A DNA stretch of 64,000 nt from Marisa cornuarietis (GCA_004794655.1 SMMW01000085.1:992001-1056000); one strand, 5' to 3'; shown: positions 23,406-36,705, counted from the stretch's first letter. A program made the numbers and translations. The notes: generated by a model not told the origin, from the sequence alone.

Positions 23406-26400
23406 ATGGAGTCGGAGAAGCAGTTGTTGTACAGAAAAGAGAAAGAGGACTCGACAATCTACCGGCTTCCAGGCTGGATTCTCGGCTGGTTCTTCGCCAC
23501 AGCAGTCCTCTGCACATGGGACGCCACCTTCATCATGTGCAGACCCCACTCGTTGCCAGGCGGAAGTCTGTTTTTCATCTGGAAGCCATGTAAGTGTCTT
23601 ACCAGTGATGGTCTCCCTGTTACTTTTTCAGACCTAAGTCAAACAAGGTACAATTTCTTACTTGTGTTACACAATGAAACCTGTAATTTGCCATTTTTGT
23701 TTCAAAGTAAAGATAAACTTCCTGTAATTTGTAGTTTTACATTATTATAAAAGTAAGATAATGTATTAACATACTTTTGTACGTGTTGCACAGTAGGGCG
23801 CGATAATAAAGAGACGGTACAAATAGAGAGGGTTCTTTACTGCTTGTGAAGAGCAAAGACTTACTCGTACATACCTTTGGTCCCTTCTGGACTTACTTGC
23901 CACTTTACGTGCAAGCAGTGGAATCAGACGGTTTTGTCCACCTGCTCTCCTCCGGTCTCCTAAACGTTCTTCCTGTCATTTTTCTCATGTTCTCGGGGAA
24001 TTTTTTCTATTATAATTTAATTATCAAAGTGTAATATTTATTGATTAATTTGTATCGCAGTTTCTTAGGAACTTTGAAGGTGGGATTTTTAATCTCGACT
24101 CGTAGCACACTCAGCGACAAAACAAACGCAACGAAAAGAAGTGTACATAGAAGTGGGGATCGAATGATGTACAATCTCCACAAGAACAGCTAAACAACTG
24201 CTCGTTAGGAATGATCTTATTGTGGAGTTTTTATATATTAAAAAAAATTAAATTCCTCTCAGTCCTCTTTTCGCAGTGGGTGATAGACTTTGACCTAACC
24301 TTGTTATAAAAAGCGTACTCTCATGTCTCTTTATAACAAACTAGTGGAATGCCATGAATAAATAAATACTGATATAAGAATCCCGTCCATCTTCCAAAAA
24401 TAGTAGTGACGGTCGTGTTGGTATTCTGTATCACTCATCGTGAGTTAGTGTCAGCTTCATGTCACAAAATGTGTCACAGGTTTTCACGTGACATTGACAC
24501 AGAGACCTGTGAACGATGACGACGACAGATCGCTGTCTCAATACCACGTGACCGACTCCCGCCGCAGTCAGTTTCCGACTGACCTTTATACCCACGCCGC
24601 CACCGATATTGATGAGGATTAATGACCTTCTTATCAAGTGCCTGTACAGCTGTTGTGATTTTTCAAATATCTATTTACTCTTTGATGAAAAAAAAACCCA
24701 AGGGATGCGACTGGGGAAACACTTAACACCTTTTATATCATCGACTTTGTCATAATGGCGTGGACGAGATTCAAGCAAAACATTAACACAGTATAGAAGC
24801 ATATCAAACCAATATATAAGAATAGGCAATAGAAACAGGTTTGTCTCACAAGAATTCAGACACATAAAACGCATACAGAACCATCTATAATATTCTTGTC
24901 TACATATTCTTACATCCATAATATTCCTAGCTAAACACATTATTATGCACGACCTTGCGCCATCAACTTCTTAACTTGTGTCTACTGAAAATGTTTTGAT
25001 CCTAATTTCTTTTTTAGCTTCAGCTTTGTACATTGCAGTATAATTTTATTTCTTATTTCGTTTTAAGTATCTAATCTGTTTGTGTTTGTAACAAGCTACA
25101 TGTTTGAGAGACTGCGCACGTTGACACGTGTAGTGATACATCGTCTCAGTATTTTTGGGAACGCAAGCAACAGACCTTCGGAACGCCACTCCACCTTGCA
25201 TCACCTGTCAGCTGAGGGGCATCTACACCATAGACAGGCTCCCACCACCTGTGTGCTATTCCCCCCCGGGATTGGCCAGGATTTGCACCGTTTGTGAGCT
25301 CCGCTTACAATGAACGTCTCTGTCTGCACATGATAAGGTCTCGCGGTCCCCAGTCCTTTGTATCTCGAGAGAACAGAAAATGCTTTGTCGGCTTGATGAT
25401 GGAATGGAAAGTAGTCCAAAAAAAAATAAAAAATAAAAAAATAACCCACCCACCCACCCACCCCCGACTAGCGCCAGCTCTTGAGGGGCGAGCTTTGTCT
25501 TCACCCTCCGTCACACGTGTTAGAGGCATTCGTCTCCGCACTGGCAGTGCAAGAAAAACAGATTTTAGACAAAGGGAGTTTCTGTCCTTGATACTGATTC
25601 AGTTCGTCGTTGAATGGTGCGTGCGCGCGCGCGTGTGTGTGTGTGTGTGTGTGATTGCGTTTGTGGGAGAGGGTTAACTCGAAACATCTGTTCATGCATA
25701 TTCAAGTCTTCTTTTTGCCTCCATTAAAGAAATTTCATAGTCACTCTTATCATCCAGTGAAATTCAAGCGGTTTTTTTTTTGGGGGGGGGGCTATGACCA
25801 GTTAAGTTTATTTTATCCACATTATTTTCCATAGGATAATATATCAGCGAAAATGGATTTCGGATACCAGTTGCATCCCTGGCACAAGAAGTCGTTCCGT
25901 TAGTTTTTACACGGACGGCTGAGAAACGCGTCCATGGTTTTACGAAGCTGACAAGAAGTGTGACAGCAAGACTATTCCGAATCTTGAAGTATATTTTTAA
26001 AAACATGGACAATAGAAGAAAACAAGAACTGCTGCAAAGGGAACTTTTAACTGATTCGCCAAATCGCAAGCGGAGACAACGACAGCGAAAATAAACTTGT
26101 GAGAAGTTCGTCTCTCGTCAGCGAGGGCTTCAGAAACAAAGCACAGTAAAGCCTGCGATATTTCTAGCAAAATATAATGTCATTCTAGTAAAATTAAAGA
26201 ATATCAGTTTATCCATTTATAATTGCAGATAATAACAATAAAGACTTAGTGTTGTACCAGTTAGGACTTAGTATTGTAACAATATGGACAGTATTGTAAC
26301 AGAACTACATTTTGTCAGGCTTATAGTCCGTCCACTTGTCTCTCTTCTTTTTTAATTTAATTTTGTTAAGGGAGATTCTTCTTTCATAAGCTCCAAAAAA

Positions 26401-29400
26401 ATTATTCAAGTAACTTCTCTTTTGGTAAGAAAATCGGGAGGTACCTTGTGTCTGACCAAGAAATATTAGTTAAGCTTAACTGCTTACAAAATTATAGTGT
26501 TTGTTGGAACCTCTCACCTGAAAGAGATGCTTTATGACTAAAAAGGTGCTAGTAGAGGCTTGATTTTATTTTCTCACACACAAGAACTTTTTGTGTGGCT
26601 ACTGCAAAAGACCTGTGCTAAAACTGAACATTTATGCAATAGAAACAATATCTGGAGTTACAGCATTACACATAAAACAATATTTGGGATTACAGTTTCA
26701 CACATAAAAACAATATCTGGGGTTACAGCGCTACACATAATAAAAATAGTTGCAAATGGAAATGTTACTTTTAGTTCATCAGCACATCTTCTAGCATGCC
26801 AGGCTAGATTTCTGTGGATAATTTGGCCAAGAATGATTAGCCATAGGTGAAGGAAAATTTACAATTGAAAAAACTGAACTTTAAAAGAAAACACTCAAGG
26901 AGACAGCCCAGTTCACATTTTCCCACTGAATAATATTATGTCCACTTTTATTCGTACTTGGTATATTTGTATATAAACACACACACGTTCACACGGATGC
27001 ACTAATATCTTGGGAGTGTCAGTAAATTGTCAGTCTGTAATCCCACTGACATAACAGCACTGATATTGTCTTTTCTTTCACTTGGCCTGTATCTCGTCCA
27101 CTTTTGTCTGCTTACATTACAGCAACCATTCAGTTTGTACACAAATCAGCTTAGAGAACTGTTCCACTTTAGAGGTTAATGTTTTAAGCAAACTCTCTTA
27201 AGCTGGCAGACTTATCAGGAATGATAACCAGCGCACACTGTGAGAGTATTTAAGCTGAGCTCAATTTCTAAGGATTTAAAACTGAACCGACTCTGAATTC
27301 ATAGCTTTAGTGTAGAATACGAGATGTGTTCCGACCTGCGCAAGCAGAGAGGAAAAAGGACGACAACGGAAGATAAGGCTCGTGATAATAACAGCTGATG
27401 CCGATGTGACCTTTACAGGATCGCTCCGCCATCATACAATGTCTTCTTGTTCACACTCAGGCCGTTCTTCTATAGATGTTGCAGTGTAACACACCTCACC
27501 TGTGTTACAGCCTTCAACTGTGCAAAAGTTTAGAGAAATAAAAGGAGGTAACGGGAAAGAGAGGGTAAGGAGGGGGAGGAGAGTAGGACCCCTGTATGTT
27601 CTCCCCATCCACCACCACCACCACCACCAAAAAAAAAAACCAAAATCTTTTTTCGTGTTCAGTACCAGATCCCTCTTTCATCTCTAACTTTTTACAGCAT
27701 TCGCCTCAACACACATTCAAACGACAGAATTTCCAGTGTTATGGTGGCCTATATACACGCCATGAGGTGCACACACTTTTTGTTGGTTATACACACACAC
27801 ACAATCACTCACTCACTGTCTCTTTTAAGTCACACATATATGTTTTGCACAGATCACTTTTATTATCAGTTGGTGACTGTTTCAGACACGTACTACATCG
27901 CTGTGGACCAGAGATATACCGATTTGAACGACCCCTTTGTCTTCGGAATAAGTCTGTAAGTCTGCCTGGTGGTGTGGTTGGCTTAGGCATGAATGGATTG
28001 ATTGATAGACTGACAAATGTATTGATTTGCAATGTATTTCGATGTTCATGTTTCATTGGCTGAACTGGCTATATCTAGGCCACAAAATTCTTACCAACCT
28101 CGGCGTCTACAAATATTTGAGATGAGATCTATAGGAGTAGGAGACAGGGAAACGTCTGTAGAACACATGAATACTATTAAAAGTGTTTGGTTTTCACCCT
28201 AACAATTGTTCATGGATTGGCTTGTCTGCAGGTTTAATTACCTCGAGGTTTTTCTCAACATCGTTACCATCATTCTTGTAAGTATCACCCACGACAAATC
28301 ATCGTGAACCGTTTCTGTTGTGCATGTACTTCAAAAACCGAATACCTTGTATTCAGCCTGTACTGAACATCTAACAAAATTATATTTACAATTCAAAAGA
28401 AGCTATACGACTGCATTATAATTTGCAGCCTCGCTTACAGATTTTCAATTGGGTTGAGCAAACTGTTACCGACTACTGGCTTCATGTGTTTCTTCGTCCC
28501 ATTCGTCCTTCTATAGACATTACAGTTGCATATGGTGGTGCCTCTATCAGCAATCTATGTGCACGCCGGACATGGGTGGCCATTTGTCTGCTTGTCTTCG
28601 TCGTCGTCGTGTGGACATGCATGCGTGCTCTGGGCGTATTGAGCTGCACTCACTGTGACTGTGTCTGCTGACATTCGTCGAATGGTTTAGCTCACAGCTG
28701 TAGACTCCGCCACACCATGACTCTCAATGTTATCCTTTAGATGTTATGTTCATGCTTGTGTGCGGTATTTTCTTTTTCTACCTTGTATTTTTGTTTGTTG
28801 CAATGTCTCTGTATAATTGTTTGTTAATAAGTTTGGTCTTTGTTTGAACATGGTTTCTGTGTCAATCTGTTTTAAAGCTTTTTTTTTTTTTGGAAAGCGC
28901 ATTGAGTCGACTCTGGGGTTGAAAATTGTGCTATATAAGTCTACTTTAATAATAATAATAATTTTGTCTAATACTTGTTTCTCCTAAATATTAAGGCATT
29001 TTCACTGTTGATAGCCCTTTGTAGTGTGGAGTCGTGTTTTAATACCTGTCTAAAAGGCACTGCTCTCTTCTCACTTGTGGATAATGAGCGGTAGGGATAC
29101 ATTCTGAAAATAACGAGAAATGTCTCTTCGAATCGTTCCTTATCGGGTTTCACGCTTACATCCTGTCTCCGACCTCACACAGGCCTTGGAGCTTTTAAAC
29201 AGGCCGTTAAAGGTCTGCAAGAGTGAAAAATGTTTTTAAATGCTCGAGTTCAGGAAAATAAAGCATTTCGCCACCATTCACCACTCCTTTCGCCAAATAC
29301 AAACCTACAAACATCTCCGTACACGAAAGAGGGTCTAAAGTCGAAGTTGTACATGGATACCTACAACCACTGAGAGAGAGGAACCCGTATGTTAATAAAG

Positions 29401-30228
29401 TGTGTCCGTGGGCATTCGTGACATCAGGTGGAAAGTGGGGTAGGGGGAAATAGGTGTTCTACACAAAACTAGCAACTAATGCAGAAAAAGAACAGAGTGC
29501 CCGAGACGAGATATGAATCCACGACATGGTAATGACTTTCTGTGCATGATGGTTAATGTTTTGGGGAGTAAATAATTTCAAATCCCACAGTTATGATCTT
29601 CGAAAATAAAATGCAGCTGTTTTAACGTATTGTTTCTCTATAAAGTCTATAGTTGGTACCGAAAGCCTGTGTATCCTACACTAGAGAATCAAATCAGGCT
29701 AATCAGTCTAAACTTAACAGGTCACAATATAACCAGCTTATTTCAAACTTCACCAGTATTTTTTTTTTTCACGCGTGTGCTTTCTTGGTTGAAATCGGTT
29801 TCTTGTTTTAATTTTTTTTTTTTTTGGTTTATTTTTTTTCCCTGCTTTGTGAGCGATGACATGGCAGGGGAGCTGAAGTGTAATTTTGACCGCTTAGAAA
29901 ACTTTGTCATCTGTTGCAGCATCACAATTCCAGTCGGCACACCATCCCGCTGGCCTTCACGGTTTCCGTCATGACCTTCTGGAAAACACTTTTCTATGTA
30001 TACGCCTATTCGGATTGCGGCGGGGGAGCTCAGTATCGCGGGGGAAACACCGCCCTGGAGGAGTTCTTCCTCTTCCTCGTGCCCAACGGTTTCTGGATTC
30101 TCGTTCCCTTTGCCGTTATGATGGCGCTGTGGTCAAAAATGATGCCTGAGGTTTCCCACGCCAGCGCCACAAGTCAGGGGAACGGTATCCAAGTCGGGAG
30201 TTCAAGGGTCAGCAAGAAGCAGGCTTGA
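23406..30228 (+). CDS. EXPERA-domain (EBP-like) four-helix membrane protein
   Basis: EXPERA proteins are ER membrane proteins that include sterol isomerase EBP, sigma-2/TMEM97 and TM6SF. Four exons join in phase: 23406-23589, 27886-27955, 28232-28277 and 29920-30228, giving 202 residues, the usual length for the family. The start has a perfect Kozak context (GCCGCCATGG), and a 5' acceptor at 23341 implies an upstream non-coding exon. Visible features: helix 1 at about 24-44 carrying Asp39 (WDATF); an FIWKP segment; helix 2 with Glu90 (NYLEVF), at the place of the family's conserved acidic residue; helix 3 at about 109-130; helix 4 with N156-x-x-W159-x-x-x-P163, matching the EBP NxxWxxxP signature. 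The C-terminus KKQA has the dilysine ER-retrieval form. Whether it is an active isomerase or an EBP-like non-enzyme is not decidable here. Confidence 0.88.
23590..27885 (+). other. Intron 1 of the EXPERA-like gene
   Basis: A 4.3-kb AT-rich intron (donor GTAAGT, acceptor CTGTTTCAG). It holds a purine/GC dinucleotide run at 25622-25652, a three-copy repeat at 26643-26748 and an A-rich/CCCA run at about 25419-25465. No nested gene is recognised. Confidence 0.7.
26643..26748. repeat. Three-copy tandem repeat, about 34 bp unit
   Basis: The pattern AAACAATAT(C/T)TGG(A/G)(G/A)TTACAG..(T/C)(T/A)CACAT is repeated three times in a row within the first intron of the EXPERA-like gene. Confidence 0.85.
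28895..28962 (+). mobile_element. CR1/L2-like LINE 3' tail
   Basis: The stretch AAGCGCATTGAG...GTGCTATATAAGTCTACTTT followed by (AAT)n is the kind of conserved 3' end and microsatellite tail seen in CR1/L2-type LINEs. Nothing upstream is recognisably coding, as expected for a strongly 5'-truncated copy. Confidence 0.6.
29477..29530 (-). mobile_element. Short reversed piece of the second SINE family
   Basis: Read on the minus strand, ATCTCGTCTCGGGCAC(T)CTGTTCTTTTTCTGCAT matches the region downstream of the B box in the copy at 16.8 kb. It is short and diverged. Confidence 0.55.
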
Positions 30229-30247
30229 GTGGCTGTCGCAGCGAACG

Positions 30248-30272
30248 GATCAATTATATATATATATATATA
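30248..30272. repeat. (TA)n microsatellite in the 3' UTR
   Basis: A short TA run about 20 bp after the EXPERA-like stop codon. Confidence 0.85.
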
Positions 30273-30658
30273 GATATGTATTTTTTTCATGTCTACTGTC
30301 ATCTTGTTTTGTTATACTTCCTTTCCTCCATGTTTAGACTAAATCCTACTTTACATATCAGGATTTTAATTCTTTTTTAATTTTGCTTTTACTTTTTGCT
30401 TTCCTCTCATTATACGTTTCTTTTAATGTTTCCGGTTTCCTCATTCAATGGAAAGATAAACGATCTACTTTGTACAGCGTAGACTTCAAAATTCTACACC
30501 TCGTCAAAAGTCGAGCGCTTTAACCGTGTATGTATCCTGACTTAACCGTGCCTGCCTTCGTTAACCATATGCGCTTTCTGTGTCCTGATTATATCCCTTA
30601 AAGTACACCTAGTATCAGCATAAAGTATATTTTTGTGACAGCTTTCATGGCCTAAGAT

Positions 30659-30664
30659 AATAAA
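30659..30664 (+). terminator. Likely polyadenylation signal of the EXPERA-like gene
   Basis: AATAAA 431 bp after the stop codon, the first canonical signal noticed downstream, followed by a T/G-containing stretch. Confidence 0.5.
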
Positions 30665-32804
30665 AATAACAAGTAAAAACCGTATTTTATTTAAGTTTGT
30701 AGAGGAAAACTGAATAATCATCCAGGTTGATGGGGAAGTGGGTGTCTCGTCGTAAAAAGGGTATGAGTATTTTTTTTTCTCTTGATACCTTGCGAATCTT
30801 GAACTTGTCTGGTTTTTCTTTGTTGTTGCATTTTTCTAATACACTGTATACATGTTTTTAAAAAAAAACATTTTCAGTTTGTTTTTGACTTGGTTTAGTT
30901 CTGCTTCTACGTGTATCTGGTGGAGACTTTGACAAAGTATGTGGTATTTATCAGAGGGTTTGAATTAAGTATTTCAAATAGTCTTCTGAAATGGAAAGAA
31001 CCTGTAACGAAAATACAAAAACTATGTAATGGATGTGGATTTTGTGTAATACCTGTGATGAAATACTTATCATTGCAATCATGAACCCTACTACACACGA
31101 ATAATTAAAGAGAAACAATTAAAGGTGGGAAACGACAGTCGTCAGGAATTGATTCTTCTTCTCCCGTTGTCGCTGATGGATATGCCCACGTGCCTGCCTC
31201 GCCAGCTCATCACATATTAATAATAATAAAAATATTTATGAACCGCCAACTCTTAATGCAGCAATTCGTGCCGCACACATTAAAGAACACTTGCACACGC
31301 ATACATACACAGAGAAACTATGGCAGGAGAGAAGGTCAGATTTCAGAGATGTTCGCATTTTAGGTACTCTCTTGTGCATTTGGAGAAATGGCGCAGTTCT
31401 CACGGCAGTGTCCCCACGATGACCCCCAGTGTACAGGGAAAGGGACGTTTTAAAGCTGCTTCTGTTCTCTCTTCCTTTTAGAAAAATCCAACCGTTATCA
31501 GGCTCATCATCCAAGCGCGATGACGCTGCGAAGGTAACCAGCTTTATGTTTATAGTTTAACTTTGATCTCGTTCACTGAACAAAAACGAGTTAAAACTCG
31601 ATCAAACGAAACGTAGAATGGAAGAGACTGCTTTTTCTTCATCCCTTCTAAACTGTCCTTCCAAGCAAATCGCAGAAAACTGAGAAGTACTTTTGTTGTG
31701 AGAATAATGATGTGTGTGAAGGCTACTGATTGCATGGCCTCGGTGGTGGGAGAAGGGGGAGGCGAAACGATAACGAGAATGACACCTTTTCCCCACCTGT
31801 CATCCTCTGTATTACGACATTCATGGGAAGCCACTCCAAACAGTTAACTATCCGGGTAACGTAGTAGCGTCCCCTTGTCCGTTTCGCTGACGACCCAGTC
31901 GCGGTAAACGTTGTCCTATCAAAAGTGTTTTTGATATGTTTAAAAATAAATGTTGAAAAATAAAAGAACACCGTATTAACACATAATAATAAACAGGCAA
32001 ACCTACAAGAAATTTTTTCTCCTCACATTTTTCCATCGCTCAACATACAACTTCACAATGGGTCCTTGTGAAAAAAACCTTAGGACCGCAACAAACAAAC
32101 TTGTTCACCTGACTGTCGATACTGCGTTATTAAAATGTAGATAATGGCAATCGACTTGTAAGCATACATCTATTTGGCAACAGCTAATTCACGATCACAG
32201 TTTATTACATGCAGCCCTTAAAGGTTGTCTGACTCGTCTCCCGGGTGGCCCGTGCTGGTCCCCGGCGGCTCTGCACACACACACACTTGCGCTACACACA
32301 GTGCGCACCGGGTTGAAAGAGAAACAACATTAATTCGCTCATGATTTGTGTCACATCGAAGTTGAGGCTACTGCTCTTGCATAAAACTGGTTTTCTTTTT
32401 CAGGCAGGATGTTCTGGTCTGAACATGTTAGTGCCTGACCCTAAAGGGCAAGCGCTAAAATAATCCAGTGGCTGGGTGTGACAAAAGTTGATCCTCTCAA
32501 TTTGATGTGACTCGTCAACCACAGTGTTACGCGTCCTTATCAGGGGAGTGCGTTTGTGATCAAACAATGTTTGCTTTGGGCGATTCCTTAATTTAATTCC
32601 TTTTAAACCTCCAATGTCTTATGAAGAAAGACAAAGGGAGCGTAGCCCTGACAACAGGAGTGTCTGTGACCGCTGGGGATCTATCATAATCCTCACTTTC
32701 AGCTGAGCTCTCACTATCCCTGATGCCATCTGCAAGCACAACGAAATAAAGGACATGGTCCCCGATGTTTGTATTCTGTCAGCTCCATAGTCAATTCCAG
32801 CTGT
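30665..32804. other. Intergenic sequence
   Basis: AT-rich, no gene or named element recognised. Confidence 0.5.
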
Positions 32805-33200
32805 TTACTCTAATGTAACGTTTGTAATGTCTACGTTGATTCTGCTTCCATGTGTCAGATAAAATATAAGCCCACCACCTTGCATTCCAACATCAGCTGT
32901 TGACATCAGTGTTGACACTTGTTTACACACAACACACTGTAACTCCGTGATATAAGCTATACTCTGATTCTGCTGTTTCTGACAGTTGGAAACGGTTGGT
33001 GCCTGGCTGACAGCCCCGAGCTGGTCCAACCGCTCTTGTGACACTCGCTTCTTCCCTCGAGCGGTGCACGTGAGGACCTTAGATAGTAATTTGCCCTCCA
33101 TGGTCTCCAACCGCTCAAGCTGCCAGGTGACCTCAGCACCACGTTGTGACAAGTGAATCCCTAACGGCCGAACCCCTCCACCATAAAAGCCACTGCCCAC
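32805..33200 (-). other. Unassigned 131-codon open frame overlapping a dispersed repeat
   Basis: An open frame on the minus strand with a fairly even amino-acid composition (start region MGSGFYGGG, then WQLERLETMEGKLL). I recognise no domain. Part of it lies in a 69-bp sequence repeated in reverse at 36.7 kb, so a mobile-element origin is more likely than a host gene. No splice or promoter support. Confidence 0.25.
32871..32939 (+). repeat. Left arm of a 69-bp inverted repeat pair
   Basis: Starts CCCACCACCTTGCATTCCAA. The reverse complement of 36706-36774 matches it along all 69 bp with one mismatch seen by eye. The arms are 3.8 kb apart. Confidence 0.9.
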
Positions 33201-34600
33201 ACGCCTGTCCCTGCGACCACTTCTAAAGGAACAGAGGGGTTTGTGACCTTGTGACCGCGAATAATTAAAGACGTTAAGGTGAAGGCCGTCGCTGAAATTG
33301 TGAAGACACGTTCCGGTCGTCTGCTAAGCTTTTTGTTTTATTAACAGCCTTTGGAAAACAAATAAGTTTTTCATAATGAACAACGTTTTATGGGAATATT
33401 GTCATCACAGACCCGTTCCAGTTTCAATTCATCCTTCTGAAGTGGGAAGGTGATATGCCTAGGTAGCAGAATGTTACGGCGATGTGTCCTTTCGATGGGC
33501 TACATGTCTGAAAGATTAATAAGCATTTCAAAACCTTATAAAAGTTATTTTTAATTTGTGGGGAGGATGTGGAAACAAAATGAGAGGAGTTTATGTATAT
33601 ATAGTATAATACTCCGACGGATGATCTGGTTTTCTTGTCATCTGAAGTAACACACCTGATCTGACTATCAACGACTCGAAACGTCATCCTTGAGTGTCAG
33701 GTACTTGAAAGTGCTGTGAACTTTATAATCTGAGTATGTCTCCACTCTTGAATCTAGGTTAGTATGGATTTAAAACATGTTTCTGAACAGTCAATGATGC
33801 ATTTAATATTAGGATACTTAACATTAAAAACTAATTCAAGAAATGTACGTAGCAGACGATCCAGTGCGCAGCCAATCGGTTCGCCCCTTCCCCCCTTCCC
33901 CCTGCACTGTTGCCTGGGGCTGGCGACCCCGACACAACACGACACTGACCATTGGAAGGATTTGTTTGTGAGACCCAGGATACAACAGTCGAAAGCACGC
34001 CTTAAAGGGACTTGTTTGCAAGCCGCCACTCGCCGATTTGGACCCAGAGTGAGTGATGCCCCCTTCTTCTCGTGCATTCATCGTTCGCGAACGTTTCTCC
34101 AGAGAACGTCTGTCTCACTCAAAGTGGCTGAGTGCTTCCTACGTCAGATAAAAATACATGCACGTGGGGCAGGACATCGTTTGGTTTACTTGTTTAGAGA
34201 TTTCTAGGAACAAAACATGTGCACACAGAATTAAAAGCAGCATATATGCTTGTCTTTTGCCGCCAACGAAAAATCGAATCGAAATAGGAAATATGGGTGC
34301 ATGTATACGCGCGCGCACGCACACACACACACAGAGAGAAAGATACAACGCACAGAGGTAATAATTAATTAAGTCTGGTAACAGCCACACTTCACGATCC
34401 GCTTGGTAACAGACAACAGAAGAAACTCAAAGATCACCCCTGTAGTCTGGCCGTTGTGTTCAGCATGTCGGGTCAAGAAAGTGGCTTTTCCGCTAAGACT
34501 CGAGATATCTTCGCGACAGCTGTGAGCGGACAAAGCCTGCAGCTGCTCAGCAGGGTAGGTAACTGTTAGTCTAGTTAGGTCACGCACGGCATAACCGCCC
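33201..34600. other. Intergenic sequence
   Basis: No gene recognised; a short CA/GA microsatellite lies at about 34310-34340. Confidence 0.5.
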
Positions 34601-35671
34601 TTGCGCCGCTAGCCACAGATCCCGCTAGCACACGTAACTGTGACGTGCCTCAATCTGAGAAAGTGTTCTCCTGTCTCCCCCACCACTCTCACCACCACCG
34701 GCAAGTTTATTTATAGCCACGTGCGTCACTTCTTGCACCTTGACAGGTAGCAGCGGGTAGAGCCAGCACGCAGCCAGAGGACACACACACACACACTCGC
34801 AACCTACAATTCTCAACCTGGAAGAACAAGTCATTGGTTTATCGTGTTCGCATCGTTCTGGAGGACTGTAGCGTCTGTGAGCAGCGGGAGTTTAGTCCAG
34901 TTCCAGTTTTGCCGTCAGCTGGCTTTGGTTTCGGGGGAAAGTGCTTCAACCCAGAGGCGATTTTGCACTGAGGGGAATGATAAGGGGGAGGTGGTTGGTG
35001 TGGGGCGGGGCGGGGGGATGGAGTACTTGGCGAACGCCCCCGTGACTAGCCCTGCCAACAGGTGTCACTCGGCCCCAAGAGTGTCAAATGTCGAGCCTAA
35101 AGTACTTGTAACGGAGTACCTAGCTTTCGTCACTGATTGGCTAGAGACTCTCAAACACACCGGGAGAGAAGATTTGATCGGCTAGCAGTCCCTCCCAATC
35201 TGTGTGTTGATTGGGTCAGCGAGTACGTGTGTGACATGGCCCGATGAAAGCATGTCAGAGCCGACTGGCTTTGCCCTCTGTGCACACCATACGTTACTCG
35301 CCGAAGATAATAAATGTTTGTTGCCCGGATGTTCTTACGCTGTCACACTGGTAGGTAATCTCACTGTGCCTCGTCTTCCCGTCTCCTCCTCCTCCTCCTG
35401 CCGGCATATTGATCAGCCAGCGACAGGCTGGGGGAGCAAGTACGACCCTCCCAGCCTTACTACTACATGGCTGACGAGCTGAGGACCGGAAAACCCGCTG
35501 CAGTGTCAAGTTGACTTGGCTGACTGAGGGAGATCTGTTGTGGTGTGTTCGTGCTCACACAGCCTGTCTACAGCTAGAGGTGTACAGTAAGGACACCGAG
35601 CAGCACGTCGCGGTATTGTGTCGATGAGAGTATCGCAGGGCCGCACCGACAGGAGAAAACGTTGCCCGAAG
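34600..35671 (+). promoter_or_regulatory. GC-richer block, possible promoter and non-coding first exon
   Basis: Composition is richer in GC than the surroundings, and the block ends at a good donor (GAAG|GTAGGC at 35671/35672). It lies 7 kb upstream of the death-fold gene start codon on the same strand, so it is a candidate 5' UTR exon. No direct proof. Confidence 0.25.
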
Positions 35672-36705
35672 GTAGGCGTCATGCTAAGCTTAATTAATCT
35701 AGCTGGTCAGTATGCCACCTGGAGACCTATTTCTTCTCTCTCGTCTTTTCCTCGGTGCGCGAGCGCGCGCGTGTGTGTGTGAGTGCGTGCGGACGCGGAC
35801 TTCTGTAACTCTGATCCTTGGTATGCGTGGGTGAATGTCGTAAGCACAGCCATTCCAGGCCGGTGAATCGTTAGCTCGAGCTCTATTCTCGGGTACCTAC
35901 ACACGACACGGGGTATATTGTGCCTCATTCTTACCATACGAGTTGTTCATTGGATGACGATCGAGAAACGAAAGAAAACCAGTCCTGATGTGTCAGTGAA
36001 TGCGCTCATGACAGCGTCTGAGTGTGTAATTTATCGTGGTTTGCATTCTGACTGAATAAACTTAAGATATGCAAGTTTGCTTTAGTGAAGCCTTTAATAA
36101 AATTTCTTGTCTCGAGGGCTGAACATAAATTATCGCTGCGTACTTTGCATGTTTACGATGAGTGTATATCACATTGCTTGATATATTTATAGTTGTGAAT
36201 GAGAAAGAGAAAGAGATTACATGCAATATACACAAATCGCATTCTGTAGGGCACACGTAGGCACACACCGGAGTTTATAGGACACACGTAGGCACCAATA
36301 CACGATTACGCACGCGCGTGCATGCGCATTTGCAAGCACAGTCGTGCACGTGCTTCACGACAGTCTCAAGCAATTTCACATTCACAGATTATAAAACAAG
36401 AGTTTGGTTTTAACGTTGTTGTGCGAACGCTAACCAACACCTGAACGAAACAATGCGTGCCTCGACTGGTTCAAGTTCTCTCTGTCGGTGTCTACCATAG
36501 TCCCCGGTGAAGGAACCCCAGCGTTTAATTTCGTGAAAATGTTTCGCACGAGACTTTCCTCCAATGAAATGCGAACATATTACCTTCTGTAGACCGTAAT
36601 AGACAAAGCTGAATGGCGTGCATCGAAATATTTTCACAATTTATTATGTGACGCACATGTCCGTTTAAGTGACGTGCACATGCCGCCCCTATTGCACTTC
36701 ATATT
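35672..36705. other. Possible 5' intron or intergenic sequence
   Basis: No coding signal. A CG/TG dinucleotide run is present at about 35757-35781 and a CACG-rich stretch at about 36300-36350. Confidence 0.45.

Larger units (their letters stand above)
28278..29919 (+). other. Intron 3 of the EXPERA-like gene
   Basis: A 1.6-kb intron (donor GTAAGT, acceptor TGTTGCAG). It contains a CR1/L2-like LINE tail near 28895-28962 and a short reversed SINE piece near 29477-29530, both listed separately. Confidence 0.7.

Noticed and set aside
24470..24530. Imperfect palindrome around TCACGTGA
   Set aside because: Short and imperfect, in an intron; it matches a common E-box-like palindrome with no supporting context.
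33754..34207. Overlapping frames on both strands at 33.8-34.2 kb
   Set aside because: Both strands are open by chance; no domain, splice or codon-use support.
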